From positions 1-64,000 of the forward strand of contig JADKFY010000001.1 of NCBI GenBank assembly GCA_016717305.1: DNA of 64,000 nt, in the 5' to 3' direction. Made by a program: the position numbers and the translations under genes. The stretch's first letter is position 1. The number at the start of each line of letters is the position of its first letter. Shown one piece after another: positions 50,327 to 59,904 of the stretch. Below the pieces are notes generated by a model. The model did no database searches. It was not told where the DNA came from and saw only the letters and a program-made list of their open reading frames with translations. This DNA is from Flavobacteriales bacterium. GTDB taxonomy: Bacteria; Bacteroidota; Bacteroidia; Flavobacteriales_F; PHOS-HE28.

Positions 50327-53300
50327 CTATCGCCCGTTTGGCGTTATGTACACCGCGCAGGACAGGCTTTCGTCCAATTCAAGGGCATGTCTTCCCGGGC
50401 TGATATTGGGTAGGTCGGTCACCAAAAGCTCATTCTCAGGGGTCAAAGCCAAAGTTTCCGCGAGAATATGTTTAGCGTGCCCTTGGACCGCCCGCTCAAA
50501 CCGCTCATTTCCATTGCGTTGGATATGCAGGTTGATGCGATCGGTCACTTCCAAGCCCGTCTCTTTCCGCAAGGTTTGGATGCGGCTCACCAGCTCTCTG
50601 GCCAATCCTTCCTCGATCAACGGCTCGGTCAGGGTAATGTCCAATGCAACGGTGATCGGGCCATCTGAGGCCACACTTAAACCGGGGATCGCCTCAGCTG
50701 TGATATCCACATCTTCACGGAGCAGTTCCACTTCCTGTCCGTCAAGTGTCAGCTTCATCGTGCCATTCGCTTCCAGCTCTGCGATCTGTGCTTGGTCGAA
50801 GGCGTTCACTGCGGCAGCCACGGTCTTCATCAATTTGCCCATGCGGGCACCAAGCTTTTTGAAATCGGGCTTGATCTTCTTGGTGAGCTTGCTTTCGTTG
50901 GCGTCGAGGATCACAAGTTCTTTCACGTTCACCTCACCGAGAACCAGTTCCTGGATCGCTTCGAGACGCTTTCGCATAATGGCATCCGTAACAGGCACCA
51001 TCATCTTCTGCAACGGCTGACGCACACGATGCCCTTCCTTCTTGCGGATGCTCAGCACCAAAGTGGTCAGGGATTGCGCCAACTTGGTTCGCTCCTCCAG
51101 TTCCGTGTCGATGAGCGCATCATCGTGCTTCGGCCAATTACTCAGGTGCACACTCTTCTCGGCGAGGTCGCGGTAAAGTCGATCACTGAAGAAAGGTGCG
51201 ATCGGTGCGCTGAGCATAGCGACCACTTCCAAGCAACGGTGCAAGGTCTGGAAGGCTGCGTTCTTGTCGTTGCCTTGTTCGCCTTTCCAGAAGCGGCGAC
51301 GGTTCAAACGCACGTACCAGTTGCTCAGGTCTTCCACCACGAAATCCTGGATGGCACGAGCGGCGATCGTCGGCTCGTATTCGGTGTAGTTCGTGTCGGC
51401 CAATTTGATCAGCGAGTTCAGACGCGACAGGATCCAGCGGTCGGATTCCGTGCGTGCTGCGCTGACATCAACGCCCAATTCCGGCTTATCGATGTTCGCA
51501 TATAGTGCGAAGAAGTTGTAGGTGTTGAAGAGCGCTCGGAAGAATTTGCGTTGCACTTCCTTGATCCCTTCCGCATCGAACTTCAGATTATCCCAAGGCG
51601 ATGCGTTGCTGATCATGTACCACCGCACGGCATCGGCACCGAACTCGTCCAGTGTCTTGAACGGGTCCACGGCGTTGCCGAGGCGTTTGCTCATCTTCTG
51701 TCCGTTCTTGTCCAACACAAGGCCATTGCTCACCACGGCTTTGTATGCGACTTGATCGAAGACGAGCGTACTGATCGCGTGCAGCGTGTAGAACCAACCG
51801 CGCGTTTGGTCAACACCTTCGGCAATAAAGTCAGCCGGAAATTTCTCTTTCAGACCGTCTTCATTCTCGAACGGATAATGAAGTTGCGCGTAAGGCATCG
51901 AGCCGCTGTCGAACCACACGTCGATCAGATCGGTTTCGCGCTTCATCGGCTTTCCGCCCGGGGAAACAAGCACGATATTGTCGGCAAAGGGCCGGTGCAG
52001 ATCCACGGTGTCGTAGTTCGCATCGCTCATGTCATCGACCTTGAACGACGCGTACGGATCCTCCTTCATAACACCCGCCTTGACGCTCTTCGCGATCTCT
52101 TCCTTTAACTGCTTCAATGAGCCAATGCAGAGTTCTTCGTCGCGATCCTTTGTGCGCCAGATCGGGAGCGGAACACCCCAGTACCGACTGCGCGATAGGT
52201 TCCAGTCCTGCAAGTTCTCCAACCAGTTTCCGAAGCGGCCGGTACCGGTGCTCTCGGGCTTCCAGTTGATGGTCTTGTTCAGCGCGATCAAACGGTCCTT
52301 CTTCGCCGTGGTGCGCACGAACCAACTGTCCAACGGGTAGTACAGGATCGGCTTGTCGGTACGCCAGCAATGCGGGTAGTTGTGCTCGTACTTCTCCACT
52401 TTGAAGGCGCGGCCCATCTCCTTCAGCTTGATGCTGATCTCCACATCAACGCTCTTGTCCGGCGCTGTTCCTTCGGGGTAGTATTCGTTCTTCACGTACT
52501 TGCCAGCGAACTCGCCCATGTCTTTCGTGAAACGGCCTTGCAGATCCACCAACGTGAGCGTGCCGATGTTGTGCTGGCGGGCCACGCGCATGTCATCCGC
52601 ACCGAAACTCGGGGCAGTGTGGACCACGCCCGTACCATCTTCCGTGGTCACGAAATCACCCCCGATCACCTTGAAGGCTTCGCCTTGTTCGGGTTGGGCG
52701 TAGGGGAGGAGTTGCTCGTATGTGATGCCTTCCAATTGGTGACCATAGAACTCGCCATCCAAAACCTGCCAAGGGATTAGCTTCCCATTCTTGTCATAAT
52801 TCTCAAAAGCATCCTTTTGAGGAACTCCAAGCAGCACACTAGAGGCGATCGCGTGCATAGGTTCTTCCACATCAGACCTGAAATACGCGTTCAACCGGGC
52901 TTTCGCCAACACCACGGTCTGCGGCTCATGCGTATAGGGATTGAAAGTCTTCACCCGCACATACTCCAACTTGGGACCTACGGTGAGGGCAGTGTTGCTT
53001 GGCAAGGTCCACGGAGTTGTGGTCCATGCCAGAATGAACACTTCACCAAAAGCATCCTTGAAAAGGAACTCGCTGGCATTCTCCTCCTTCACCTTGAACA
53101 TGGCCACCGCGCTGGTGTCCTTCACGTTCTTGTAAGTGCCGGGCTGGTTCAATTCATGCGAGCTAAGCCCCGTGCCTGCCGCCGGTGAATACGGTTGAAT
53201 GGTATAACCCTTGTACAGCAAGTCCTTATCGTACAACTGCTTCAGCAGCCACCAAACGCTCTCGATGTATTTGGTCTGGTACGTGACGTACGGATGCTCC

Positions 53301-53737
53301 AGATCCAACCAAAAACCGATGCGCCGTGTCATGTCGTTCCACACGTCGGTGTAGCGCATAACGGCCTTCTTGCACGCCGCGTTGTAGTCCTCAATGCTGA
53401 TCTTGGTGCCGATGTCCTCTTTGGTGATGCCAAGCTCTTTCTCTACGCCGAGCTCGATCGGCAAGCCATGCGTATCCCATCCCGCTTTACGGTGAACGAG
53501 ATTGCCTTTCTGCGTTTGGTAGCGGCAGAAAATGTCCTTGATCGCACGCGCCATCACATGATGTATGCCGGGCAATCCGTTGGCACTCGGTGGCCCTTCG
53601 TAGAACACGAAGGGTGGAGCGTCCTTGCGCAATTCAAGGCTTTGACCAAAGGTGTCCTCAACCTCCCATTGCTTCAGTACCTCATCGGCGACCTTGGGCA
53701 GGTCCAATTCGTCGTATTGCTTGAAATGGATGGGCAT
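50327..53737 (-). CDS. ileS: Isoleucyl-tRNA synthetase
   Basis: Charges tRNA-Ile and edits misactivated valine. The 1136-residue protein has the class I HIGH-type motif in SANGLPGIHHVMARA near residue 50-60 and the KMSKR loop in GQKMSKRLGNAVD near 680. The editing domain lies between (AWTTTPWTLPSNTALTVG near 240-260), and the anticodon-binding region follows. The length and the long C-terminus match the eukaryote-like ileS type seen in many Bacteroidota, often linked to mupirocin insensitivity, which is family knowledge and not visible here. The ATG at 53737 is supported by the exact TATCTTTG box at 53758-53765. Confidence 0.96.
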   Translation of the reverse strand: MPIHFKQYDELDLPKVADEVLKQWEVEDTFGQSLELRKDAPPFVFYEGPPSANGLPGIHHVMARAIKDIFCRYQTQKGNLVHRKAGWDTHGLPIELGVEKELGITKEDIGTKISIEDYNAACKKAVMRYTDVWNDMTRRIGFWLDLEHPYVTYQTKYIESVWWLLKQLYDKDLLYKGYTIQPYSPAAGTGLSSHELNQPGTYKNVKDTSAVAMFKVKEENASEFLFKDAFGEVFILAWTTTPWTLPSNTALTVGPKLEYVRVKTFNPYTHEPQTVVLAKARLNAYFRSDVEEPMHAIASSVLLGVPQKDAFENYDKNGKLIPWQVLDGEFYGHQLEGITYEQLLPYAQPEQGEAFKVIGGDFVTTEDGTGVVHTAPSFGADDMRVARQHNIGTLTLVDLQGRFTKDMGEFAGKYVKNEYYPEGTAPDKSVDVEISIKLKEMGRAFKVEKYEHNYPHCWRTDKPILYYPLDSWFVRTTAKKDRLIALNKTINWKPESTGTGRFGNWLENLQDWNLSRSRYWGVPLPIWRTKDRDEELCIGSLKQLKEEIAKSVKAGVMKEDPYASFKVDDMSDANYDTVDLHRPFADNIVLVSPGGKPMKRETDLIDVWFDSGSMPYAQLHYPFENEDGLKEKFPADFIAEGVDQTRGWFYTLHAISTLVFDQVAYKAVVSNGLVLDKNGQKMSKRLGNAVDPFKTLDEFGADAVRWYMISNASPWDNLKFDAEGIKEVQRKFFRALFNTYNFFALYANIDKPELGVDVSAARTESDRWILSRLNSLIKLADTNYTEYEPTIAARAIQDFVVEDLSNWYVRLNRRRFWKGEQGNDKNAAFQTLHRCLEVVAMLSAPIAPFFSDRLYRDLAEKSVHLSNWPKHDDALIDTELEERTKLAQSLTTLVLSIRKKEGHRVRQPLQKMMVPVTDAIMRKRLEAIQELVLGEVNVKELVILDANESKLTKKIKPDFKKLGARMGKLMKTVAAAVNAFDQAQIAELEANGTMKLTLDGQEVELLREDVDITAEAIPGLSVASDGPITVALDITLTEPLIEEGLARELVSRIQTLRKETGLEVTDRINLHIQRNGNERFERAVQGHAKHILAETLALTPENELLVTDLPNISPGRHALELDESLSCAVYITPNGR

Positions 53738-53757
53738 CAGCTCGTTCAAAAGGGCCG

Positions 53758-53765
53758 CAAAGATA
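53758..53765 (-). promoter_or_regulatory. -7 element of ileS
   Basis: TATCTTTG on the minus strand is an exact TANNTTTG match, 20 bp before the ileS ATG, in the short gap after the esterase gene. Confidence 0.55.
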
Positions 53766-53801
53766 ACGGGGTTGGTTGAGCGCTTCCCGATGCTGCAACG
53801 C

Positions 53802-55277
53802 CTAATGGGCAACCGAGAACCTGATCGCGGGCTGGGTTTGATCCACGGACATGATCAGATACACTCCATCCGCCAATCCGCTCGCATCAACTTGGCCGTC
53901 GCGCAACATGATCCTTAATTGCTCGCGCCCGGCAACATCCAATATGCGCACAGGTCCCGAAAGTCCGTTCACGTACAACAGGTCACGGGCCGGTTGGGGA
54001 TGCACGTTGATCTGCACGTGCCCCGGGAGAACAGGGATACCGCTGCTCATGCAAGCGCCGAAGTCCGAAGCATAGGGTCCGAAGAAATTCGCCACGTTCT
54101 GGCCGGTAATGGCATGGTTCCGGGTGAAGTGGTAACTGCCATTATCGCCCATTCGGATGCAGTCGAACAAAGCGATGTTCGGATCGAAAGGAGGGAATGA
54201 GGGGAATTCGGTGGTGTGGGCGGGCGGATCGACCATTTGATCAAAGGCCGTTTTGATCGCCCCGCTCCCAGAGACGATCGGATACCGTGGATGCCAGGGC
54301 GCTGCACCCAAATTGCAATACGTGCTAAGGATACCATACGGGCGGCCGCTGTTGAAGGGTACCACGGCATCTGGTGTCTGGTGGTATAAATAGACCGCCG
54401 GGGTGTCCACGCCCTGCCACCAATCCAGTTCGAATGCTTCCTGTGGCACACCGCCGTAAAAATTCACCACACCCTTTACCGTGGCATCTTGTCCATTCAG
54501 GTTCAGATCCCCTTCCACCGGCCCCAGGTTTGGACGCGTCAACATGTCTTCAGTAGGGGTCAAACTGTCGAAGACGCAGTTCAACGCAGTGGCGTTCAGG
54601 AACAAACTGTACGGCGCGGGCGCATCGGCAAGGGTATTACAGGCGCTGGGCTTTTCTTCATCCCTATCCATGAAAGCCGTTGCCAGAGCCACGAACCCAC
54701 CCGCACTTTCGCCACCAATGAAGACCTTCTCCACACACACACTGTCTTGTGCAGCACGCCCCTTCATGAAGCGGATCGCCCCTTTCGCATCTTGTTGTCC
54801 TCTGTACATGGCACGCTTGATCTCCATGCTGTCCAATGCATAGAACGCACGATACTGAATGGGCCACGGACTGATGCCATATCCCGCCACATTGCCACTC
54901 ACGAATTCCGCCTTGTGCCAACCCAAGCGGTAATTGATGCTGGCCACCACGTAGCCACGCTTCACGAATTGCAGGATCATGGGTACGATACCAGATGGGT
55001 CATCCTTGCAACCGCCCAACCAGGTGCCCCCGTGTACCAAAACCATCAACGGACGTTCCGTATCATCGTTGTTGTTTGGGGTATAGATGTCGAGCAATAG
55101 TGTGTCCTCTAAGCCGAGGTAGTTCGTTGCCACGCCGTACGGTACATCGCTCTGCACTCGGAATTCGTACTGGTCCGGAGTGGTGTAATCCTGCCCATTG
55201 GCTTGGGGGATGAGCAATGTCGCCAGGATCATGACCATTGCCTTAGATCCGCTATTCGTTGTGACCCGATCCATCAT
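53802..55277 (-). CDS. Secreted alpha/beta hydrolase (carboxylesterase type) with T9SS sorting domain
   Basis: A 491-residue exported esterase-like enzyme. A hydrophobic signal segment (MVMILATLLIPQANGQ) precedes the alpha/beta-hydrolase fold: oxyanion HGG at about 82-84, nucleophile elbow GGESAGG with Ser at about 191, and later a His in FTRNHAITGQN. The last about 80 residues (VQINVHPQPARDLLYVNGLS to GVYLIMSVDQTQPAIRFSVAH) form a T9SS sorting domain. It probably cleaves esters of large or insoluble substrates at the cell surface. The start is at 55277 or 55274 (two adjacent ATG codons). It lies just downstream of the NYN gene with a small overlap of untranslated sequence. Confidence 0.88.
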   Translation of the reverse strand: MMDRVTTNSGSKAMVMILATLLIPQANGQDYTTPDQYEFRVQSDVPYGVATNYLGLEDTLLLDIYTPNNNDDTERPLMVLVHGGTWLGGCKDDPSGIVPMILQFVKRGYVVASINYRLGWHKAEFVSGNVAGYGISPWPIQYRAFYALDSMEIKRAMYRGQQDAKGAIRFMKGRAAQDSVCVEKVFIGGESAGGFVALATAFMDRDEEKPSACNTLADAPAPYSLFLNATALNCVFDSLTPTEDMLTRPNLGPVEGDLNLNGQDATVKGVVNFYGGVPQEAFELDWWQGVDTPAVYLYHQTPDAVVPFNSGRPYGILSTYCNLGAAPWHPRYPIVSGSGAIKTAFDQMVDPPAHTTEFPSFPPFDPNIALFDCIRMGDNGSYHFTRNHAITGQNVANFFGPYASDFGACMSSGIPVLPGHVQINVHPQPARDLLYVNGLSGPVRILDVAGREQLRIMLRDGQVDASGLADGVYLIMSVDQTQPAIRFSVAH

Positions 55278-55281
55278 CCGT

Positions 55282-56028
55282 TCAATTCTTGAACCGCACC
55301 ATGACCATATTGCCTTTCTCCTCACGTCTTGTTTCCAGCTGATCCTTCAAGGCGCTTACCAAGGAGGACAGCGATGCGTGGCCGTAGCTCCGTGGATCGA
55401 AACCGGGGTCCAAGCGCCGAAGTGCCTGACCGATCAAGCTGAGCGACGCTTCATCTTCTTCGCCCTTGGCAATATCAAAGGCTTTCCGAAACTTCTGCAT
55501 CAAGGCGGTGTTTGCAGAAAGTTTCGACTTTTCGGTCGTGTTCTTCGAACGACCAGGCTGCTTGGTACCTAAGCGATGGTCTTCATGCACATCCAGGTTC
55601 TCCACATAGATGAAGCGCTCGCAGGCTTTCACGAAGGCATCCGGTGTTTTCTTTTCACCCACTCCCATCACGAAAAGGCCGCTCTCACGAAGCCGGGTGG
55701 CTAATCGGGTGTAATCACTATCGCTGCTGACGATGCAGAAGGCATCCACCAGCTCGCCGTGGAGAATGTCCATTGCATCGATGATCAATGCACTGTCGGT
55801 ACTGTTCTTTCCTTTGGTGTAAGCGAATTGTTGAACCGGCTGGATGGCGTTGCTGTTCAATAGGTCCTTCCAACCTGTCATACCTGTGGTGGTCCAATCA
55901 CCATAAATGCGGCGGATGGTGATGGTGCCCTGTTTGCTCAACTCTTCCAAAATGGAGGGCAACCGCCTAGGGGCCGCATTATCGCCGTCTATGAGCAGGG
56001 CAATGGTGGTGTCGTTGATCTTCTTCAT
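55282..56028 (-). CDS. NYN-domain (LabA-like) protein with OST-HTH/LOTUS C-terminus
   Basis: A 248-residue protein. The N-terminal NYN ribonuclease-like domain has the acidic residues in ALLIDGDNAAPR (10-21), DSALIIDAMDILHG and CIVSSDSDYTRLATRL (about 96-112), which can bind a metal ion. After a charged linker, the C-terminus (ANTALMQKFRKAFDIAKGEE to SLSSLVSALKDQLETR) resembles an OST-HTH/LOTUS winged-helix domain, thought to bind RNA. It may cleave or regulate RNA. A TACCTTGC-like box lies just upstream on the minus strand (about 56037-56044). Confidence 0.87.
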   Translation of the reverse strand: MKKINDTTIALLIDGDNAAPRRLPSILEELSKQGTITIRRIYGDWTTTGMTGWKDLLNSNAIQPVQQFAYTKGKNSTDSALIIDAMDILHGELVDAFCIVSSDSDYTRLATRLRESGLFVMGVGEKKTPDAFVKACERFIYVENLDVHEDHRLGTKQPGRSKNTTEKSKLSANTALMQKFRKAFDIAKGEEDEASLSLIGQALRRLDPGFDPRSYGHASLSSLVSALKDQLETRREEKGNMVMVRFKN

Positions 56029-56181
56029 TCACGGTGCAAGGTAGGCCCCCTCGCATTTGCGCTCAAAGGAGTTCAACACGGACCCGCTGCGCCCCTTTCG
56101 TGTTCGTTCGACCCCACTTGGCAGACAACATGCCATGAAACAAGTGCGTTCCCTAAGGCGCTCAGCGAACTTTCAACCACT

Positions 56182-56189
56182 TACTTTTG
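56182..56189 (+). promoter_or_regulatory. -7 element of dxs
   Basis: TACTTTTG is an exact TANNTTTG match 29 bp before the dxs ATG. No -33 TTG lies at the expected distance. Confidence 0.45.
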
Positions 56190-56218
56190 TTCATTCGTAG
56201 TTCGTCCAACGGTTCCAC

Positions 56219-58165
56219 ATGAAGCAGCCCACTACCTCAAGACCCTTGCTGGAGCGCATCCAGTTACCCGCTGACCTGCGCACCCTCAGTGAGGACCAGC
56301 TGCAGCAAGTGTGTAACGAATTGCGCGATTTCATCATCGATGTGGTCAGTGTGAAGGGTGGGCACTTCGGTGCAAGCCTCGGCGTGGTGGAACTTACCGT
56401 GGCATTGCATTACGTGTTCAATACGCCCTACGATCAGCTCGTGTGGGATGTGGGCCATCAGGCATACGGCCATAAGATCCTTACCGGAAGGCGCGAAAAC
56501 TTCCATACCAACCGCATACACAAGGGGCTTAGCGGCTTCCCGAAACGCAGCGAGAGCGAGTTCGACACCTTCGGAGTGGGGCACAGCAGCACAAGTATCG
56601 GCGGTGCTTTGGGAATGGCCGTGGCCAGCAAACTGAAGGGTGAAACGGATCGCCATAGCGTTGCCGTGATCGGCGATGGTGCCATGACGGCTGGACAGGC
56701 CTTCGAGGCGCTGAACCATGCGGGCGGCGCCGGTACCGACATGCTCGTGGTGCTCAACGACAATTGCATGAGCATCGACCCCAATGTCGGTGCGCTCAAG
56801 GAATACCTGACCGATATCACCACCAGCCATACCTACAACAAGGTCAAGGACGAGGTCTGGAACCTGTTGGGCAAGCTCAGCAAGTTCGGTCCGAACCCCC
56901 AGGCTGTTGCCCAGAAGGTGGAGAATGCCGTAAAGAGCGCACTGCTCAAGCAGAGCAACCTTTTCGAAAGCCTAAGATTCCGCTATTTCGGACCTGTGGA
57001 CGGCCACGATGTTGACCATCTGGTAAAAGTGCTTCGCGACCTGCGTGATATCCCCGGACCAAAGATCCTGCACATTGTAACCGTGAAAGGGAAAGGGTAT
57101 GCACCCGCCGAAGCTGGGAGCCCTACCGTTTGGCATGCTCCGGGCCTCTTCAACAAGGAGACCGGTGAGATCATCAAGGTGGTGCCCAAGAGCCCGCAAC
57201 CGCCCAAGTACCAAGATGTCTTCGGCCATTCCATTGTGGAGCTTGCTGAGAAGAACCCCAAGATCGTGGGTGTTACGCCCGCCATGCCTACTGGCTGTTC
57301 GCTCAATATCATGATGAAGGCCATGCCGGACCGCGCCTTCGATGTGGGCATCGCCGAACAGCACGCAGTCACTTTCAGCGCCGGTATGGCCACCCAAGGA
57401 ATGGTGCCCTTCTGCAATATCTACAGCAGTTTCATGCAACGTGCCTATGACCAGGTCGTGCACGATGTGGCCCTTCAAAATTTGAATGTCGTGTTCTGCT
57501 TGGACCGCGGTGGATTAGCCGGTGCCGATGGTCCGACGCACCACGGGAACTTCGACTTCGCCTACTTCCGTTGTATCCCCAACATGGTCGTAAGCGCTCC
57601 CATGAACGAAGAGGAGCTGCGAAATCTTATGTACACCGCTCAACTGCCGGACCAAGGGCCTTTCAGCATTCGCTACCCGCGTGGCGAAGGGGTGATGACC
57701 GAGTGGAAAACCCCGTTCAAGGAGATCACGGTCGGCACGGGGCGTAAAGTGCGTTCAGGTTCGGATGTCGCAGTTCTCAGCATTGGACATATTGGCAATC
57801 TGGCGGCGAAAGGCATCGATGCGCTCGAGGCCGAAGGCTACAGCGTGGCCCATTACGACATGCGCTTCGTTAAACCGATCGATGAGATCCTTTTGCACGA
57901 GGTCTTCGGCAAGTTCAAGCACGTGATCACCATAGAGGACCATGCTATTATGGGTGGCATGGGTAGTGCCGTTCTGGAATTCATGGGTGACCATGGATAC
58001 TCGGCTCAAGTGAAACGCTTGGGCATAGCGGACAAGTGGATCGAGCACGGTTCGCAGTCAGAGCTTTATGCCGAATGTGGCTTCGACGATAATGCCGTGA
58101 TCGCCGCGGTGAAGGAGATGCTGGGCGATCAGAAGGTGCGAAAGGGGAAGAGGGCTAGTGCATAA
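56219..58165 (+). CDS. dxs: 1-deoxy-D-xylulose-5-phosphate synthase
   Basis: First enzyme of the MEP isoprenoid route, joining pyruvate and glyceraldehyde-3-P with thiamine diphosphate. The 648-residue protein has the ThDP motif GDGAMTAGQAFEALNHAG then NDNCMSIDPNVG (near 147-190), DRGGLAGADGPTHHGNFD (near 430-447) and the transketolase C-terminal domain ending with ECGFDDNAVI. This route supplies the prenyl diphosphates used by idi and crtB in the window. Its stop lies 5 bp before a zeta-toxin-like gene, which may be a transcriptional hitch-hiker. Confidence 0.96.
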   Translation: MKQPTTSRPLLERIQLPADLRTLSEDQLQQVCNELRDFIIDVVSVKGGHFGASLGVVELTVALHYVFNTPYDQLVWDVGHQAYGHKILTGRRENFHTNRIHKGLSGFPKRSESEFDTFGVGHSSTSIGGALGMAVASKLKGETDRHSVAVIGDGAMTAGQAFEALNHAGGAGTDMLVVLNDNCMSIDPNVGALKEYLTDITTSHTYNKVKDEVWNLLGKLSKFGPNPQAVAQKVENAVKSALLKQSNLFESLRFRYFGPVDGHDVDHLVKVLRDLRDIPGPKILHIVTVKGKGYAPAEAGSPTVWHAPGLFNKETGEIIKVVPKSPQPPKYQDVFGHSIVELAEKNPKIVGVTPAMPTGCSLNIMMKAMPDRAFDVGIAEQHAVTFSAGMATQGMVPFCNIYSSFMQRAYDQVVHDVALQNLNVVFCLDRGGLAGADGPTHHGNFDFAYFRCIPNMVVSAPMNEEELRNLMYTAQLPDQGPFSIRYPRGEGVMTEWKTPFKEITVGTGRKVRSGSDVAVLSIGHIGNLAAKGIDALEAEGYSVAHYDMRFVKPIDEILLHEVFGKFKHVITIEDHAIMGGMGSAVLEFMGDHGYSAQVKRLGIADKWIEHGSQSELYAECGFDDNAVIAAVKEMLGDQKVRKGKRASA

Positions 58166-58170
58166 TAATC

Positions 58171-58704
58171 ATGGCTGCTAAAAAGTCGCCATCACCCAAG
58201 TGCATTATTATTATCGCCGGTCCGAACGGGGCAGGCAAGACCACGTTCGCGCGCAGTTATCTTGTTCAAGAGGCAGGGGTGTTCAACTTCATCAATGCAG
58301 ACTTGATCGCAACAGGCCTCTCTCCATTAGATCCAAAGCGGGCAATGAGAGCTGCGGGCAGATTGCTCTTGATGGAGCTGGAGAGGCTTACCGAAGCTGG
58401 AGAATTGTTTGCTTAGCAAAGCACATTAAGCGGAAGGACCTACATCGAACTGATCAAGCAATGGAAGCGGAAGGGTTATAGCATTGAGATCGTGTTCCTC
58501 AAACTCGATACTCCAGCACTTTCGTTGAACCGTATCGCTACGCGCGTTGCCCAAGGCGGTCATAACGTTCCCAAACCCTATGTGTTGAGACGCTTTGAAC
58601 GAGGGCTTAAGAACTTTGAGGACCATTACAAGGACTTGGCGAATGAATGGACGACCTTCGACGCCTCCGGCCCGATTCCCGTACTTTTGAAAACACACCC
58701 ATGA
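58171..58704 (+). pseudogene. Zeta-toxin-like P-loop kinase, interrupted by an in-frame TAG
   Basis: One frame of 177 codons is broken only by TAG at 58414-58416. The first part has Walker A GPNGAGKTT (17-25) and FINADLIATGLSPLDPKRA. After the stop the family sequence continues in the same frame: STLSGRTYIELIKQWKRKGY, FLKLDTPALSLNRIATRVAQ, GGHNVPKPYVLRRFERGL and FDASGPIPVLL. In related proteins the interrupted spot reads FAFE(S/T)TLSG; here the Phe codon is TAG and the conserved Glu is Gln (CAA). Two linked changes at an active-site motif suggest a genuinely inactivated toxin, although error cannot be excluded. The protein would phosphorylate a small substrate, possibly a nucleotide sugar, by family knowledge. 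Confidence 0.82.
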
Positions 58705-58847
58705 AGAAGAGTGAGCCAAGTTCTAAAGTTCAGGCCATTACTCGCGCAATGAAGCGCGCCGCCAAAGAAGCCCGCCGCATGGCCAAGATGCACGGCACCC
58801 TTATTTGGGTAAAGGTGAATGGGAAAGTGGTGGGCTTGAAGCCTTAG
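58701..58847 (+). CDS. Small basic protein, possible antitoxin of the zeta-like gene
   Basis: A 48-residue protein, MKKSEPSSKVQAITRAMKRA, then AKEARRMAKMHGTLIWVKVNGKVVGLKP. It is rich in Lys/Arg with an amphipathic helix followed by a short strand pair. Its ATG overlaps the zeta-like stop (ATGA), so the pair is coupled. Small proteins with an (I/V)WxxGKVV C-terminus often accompany zeta-type P-loop genes in Bacteroidota; the partner role is inferred from position. Its frame is intact although the toxin gene is broken. Confidence 0.65.
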   Translation: MKKSEPSSKVQAITRAMKRAAKEARRMAKMHGTLIWVKVNGKVVGLKP

Positions 58848-59837
58848 TCACCGCTTCGTCAACCGAGCACTGCCCAAGACGCCATCGCTTCCGATCCACG
58901 TAAGATTGTATTGGCCCGCAGGTTGGCTGGAAACATCCAAGGTCAATCGCCGGGTCTGTGGCGATGTGAATTCTTGGGGCCACTGCATGGTAATGTTGCC
59001 AGCACCATCGATCAATTGTAGAACCGTCCGCTCCGCTTTGGCTGCGGGCAGGTCTATGGTGATCATGTCCACACAAGGGTCAGGGAACGGACGTAACACA
59101 ACCGGACGGAAGAGCATTGCCGGGTCTTCTTGCCAGGATCCATCCAGCCAACGAAGTAGGCGGTCCGGTGGGGCCCACCCTTTCCGCTCGCTGATCATCA
59201 TCAACGGCATGGGTGTCTCGTTGCAATACCAGGAATAGCGCGTTTCGGTACGCATGGGCCATTCGGAATAGCGTCGATCGATCAAGGCCAGATCGCTACG
59301 TACACGAAGCACGTTGTTCACAACACCGTATGGCATAGTAAGCGTGCCCCATGCATCGGCCTTTACCGTGTAAAGCACGTCAAGGATCTGCATGCGACCG
59401 GCTCCAGTAACGGCCACGATCGCACTATCTGTCCAGCCATCGTTGATATGGCACGGTAACACCAATTCACGCAACGGCGGATCGAAACGGAGAAGTGCGG
59501 TGTCGCTGTACGTCCCCATCCACATCAGGGCCGTATCCGTTTGCTCGAAGTACGTAGTTGGGTCCCCAGGCACTTCGCGCACCAAGGCATCGCTGGGGAA
59601 GGCACCAGCTCCAGGCGCAACATCGGTGGTGGACCATGTATAGGGTACGATCGTTCCGGTAGGCAACATACTGAAGTCCCATCGCACTCCACCACCGGAA
59701 TTTCCGGGTTTGACGTAAGGAACGTCGTGGTAGCCGAAGATGCTACCGGTGGTCGGGAAAACGCCACGGTCCAGTGTCGGCTGGGCACAAACCGCAGAAA
59801 CCGAAAGCGCCGAAACGAAAAGCAACCCGGTTTTCAT
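58848..59837 (-). CDS. Secreted T9SS-exported protein of unknown function
   Basis: A 329-residue exported protein. A signal peptide (MKTGLLFVSALSVSAVCAQ) is followed by a beta-rich domain with WDFSMLPTGTIVPYTWSTTD, then RFDPPLRELVLPCHINDGW and a central RMQILDVLYTVKADAWGTLTM strand pair. The last about 75 residues (RPFPDPCVDMITIDLPAAKA to QPAGQYNLTWIGSDGVLGSA) form a T9SS sorting domain. No enzyme motif is seen. The ATG at 59837 begins the signal peptide and a TATCTTCA box lies just upstream. It converges end to end with the small gene at 58701-58847, with no space left. Confidence 0.8.
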   Translation of the reverse strand: MKTGLLFVSALSVSAVCAQPTLDRGVFPTTGSIFGYHDVPYVKPGNSGGGVRWDFSMLPTGTIVPYTWSTTDVAPGAGAFPSDALVREVPGDPTTYFEQTDTALMWMGTYSDTALLRFDPPLRELVLPCHINDGWTDSAIVAVTGAGRMQILDVLYTVKADAWGTLTMPYGVVNNVLRVRSDLALIDRRYSEWPMRTETRYSWYCNETPMPLMMISERKGWAPPDRLLRWLDGSWQEDPAMLFRPVVLRPFPDPCVDMITIDLPAAKAERTVLQLIDGAGNITMQWPQEFTSPQTRRLTLDVSSQPAGQYNLTWIGSDGVLGSARLTKR

Positions 59838-59904
59838 GCTGTGAAGATATTCGGAAGTGTGCTTCGCAACAGCGAACACTCAGAACTCCGTAACAGATCA
59901 ACGG

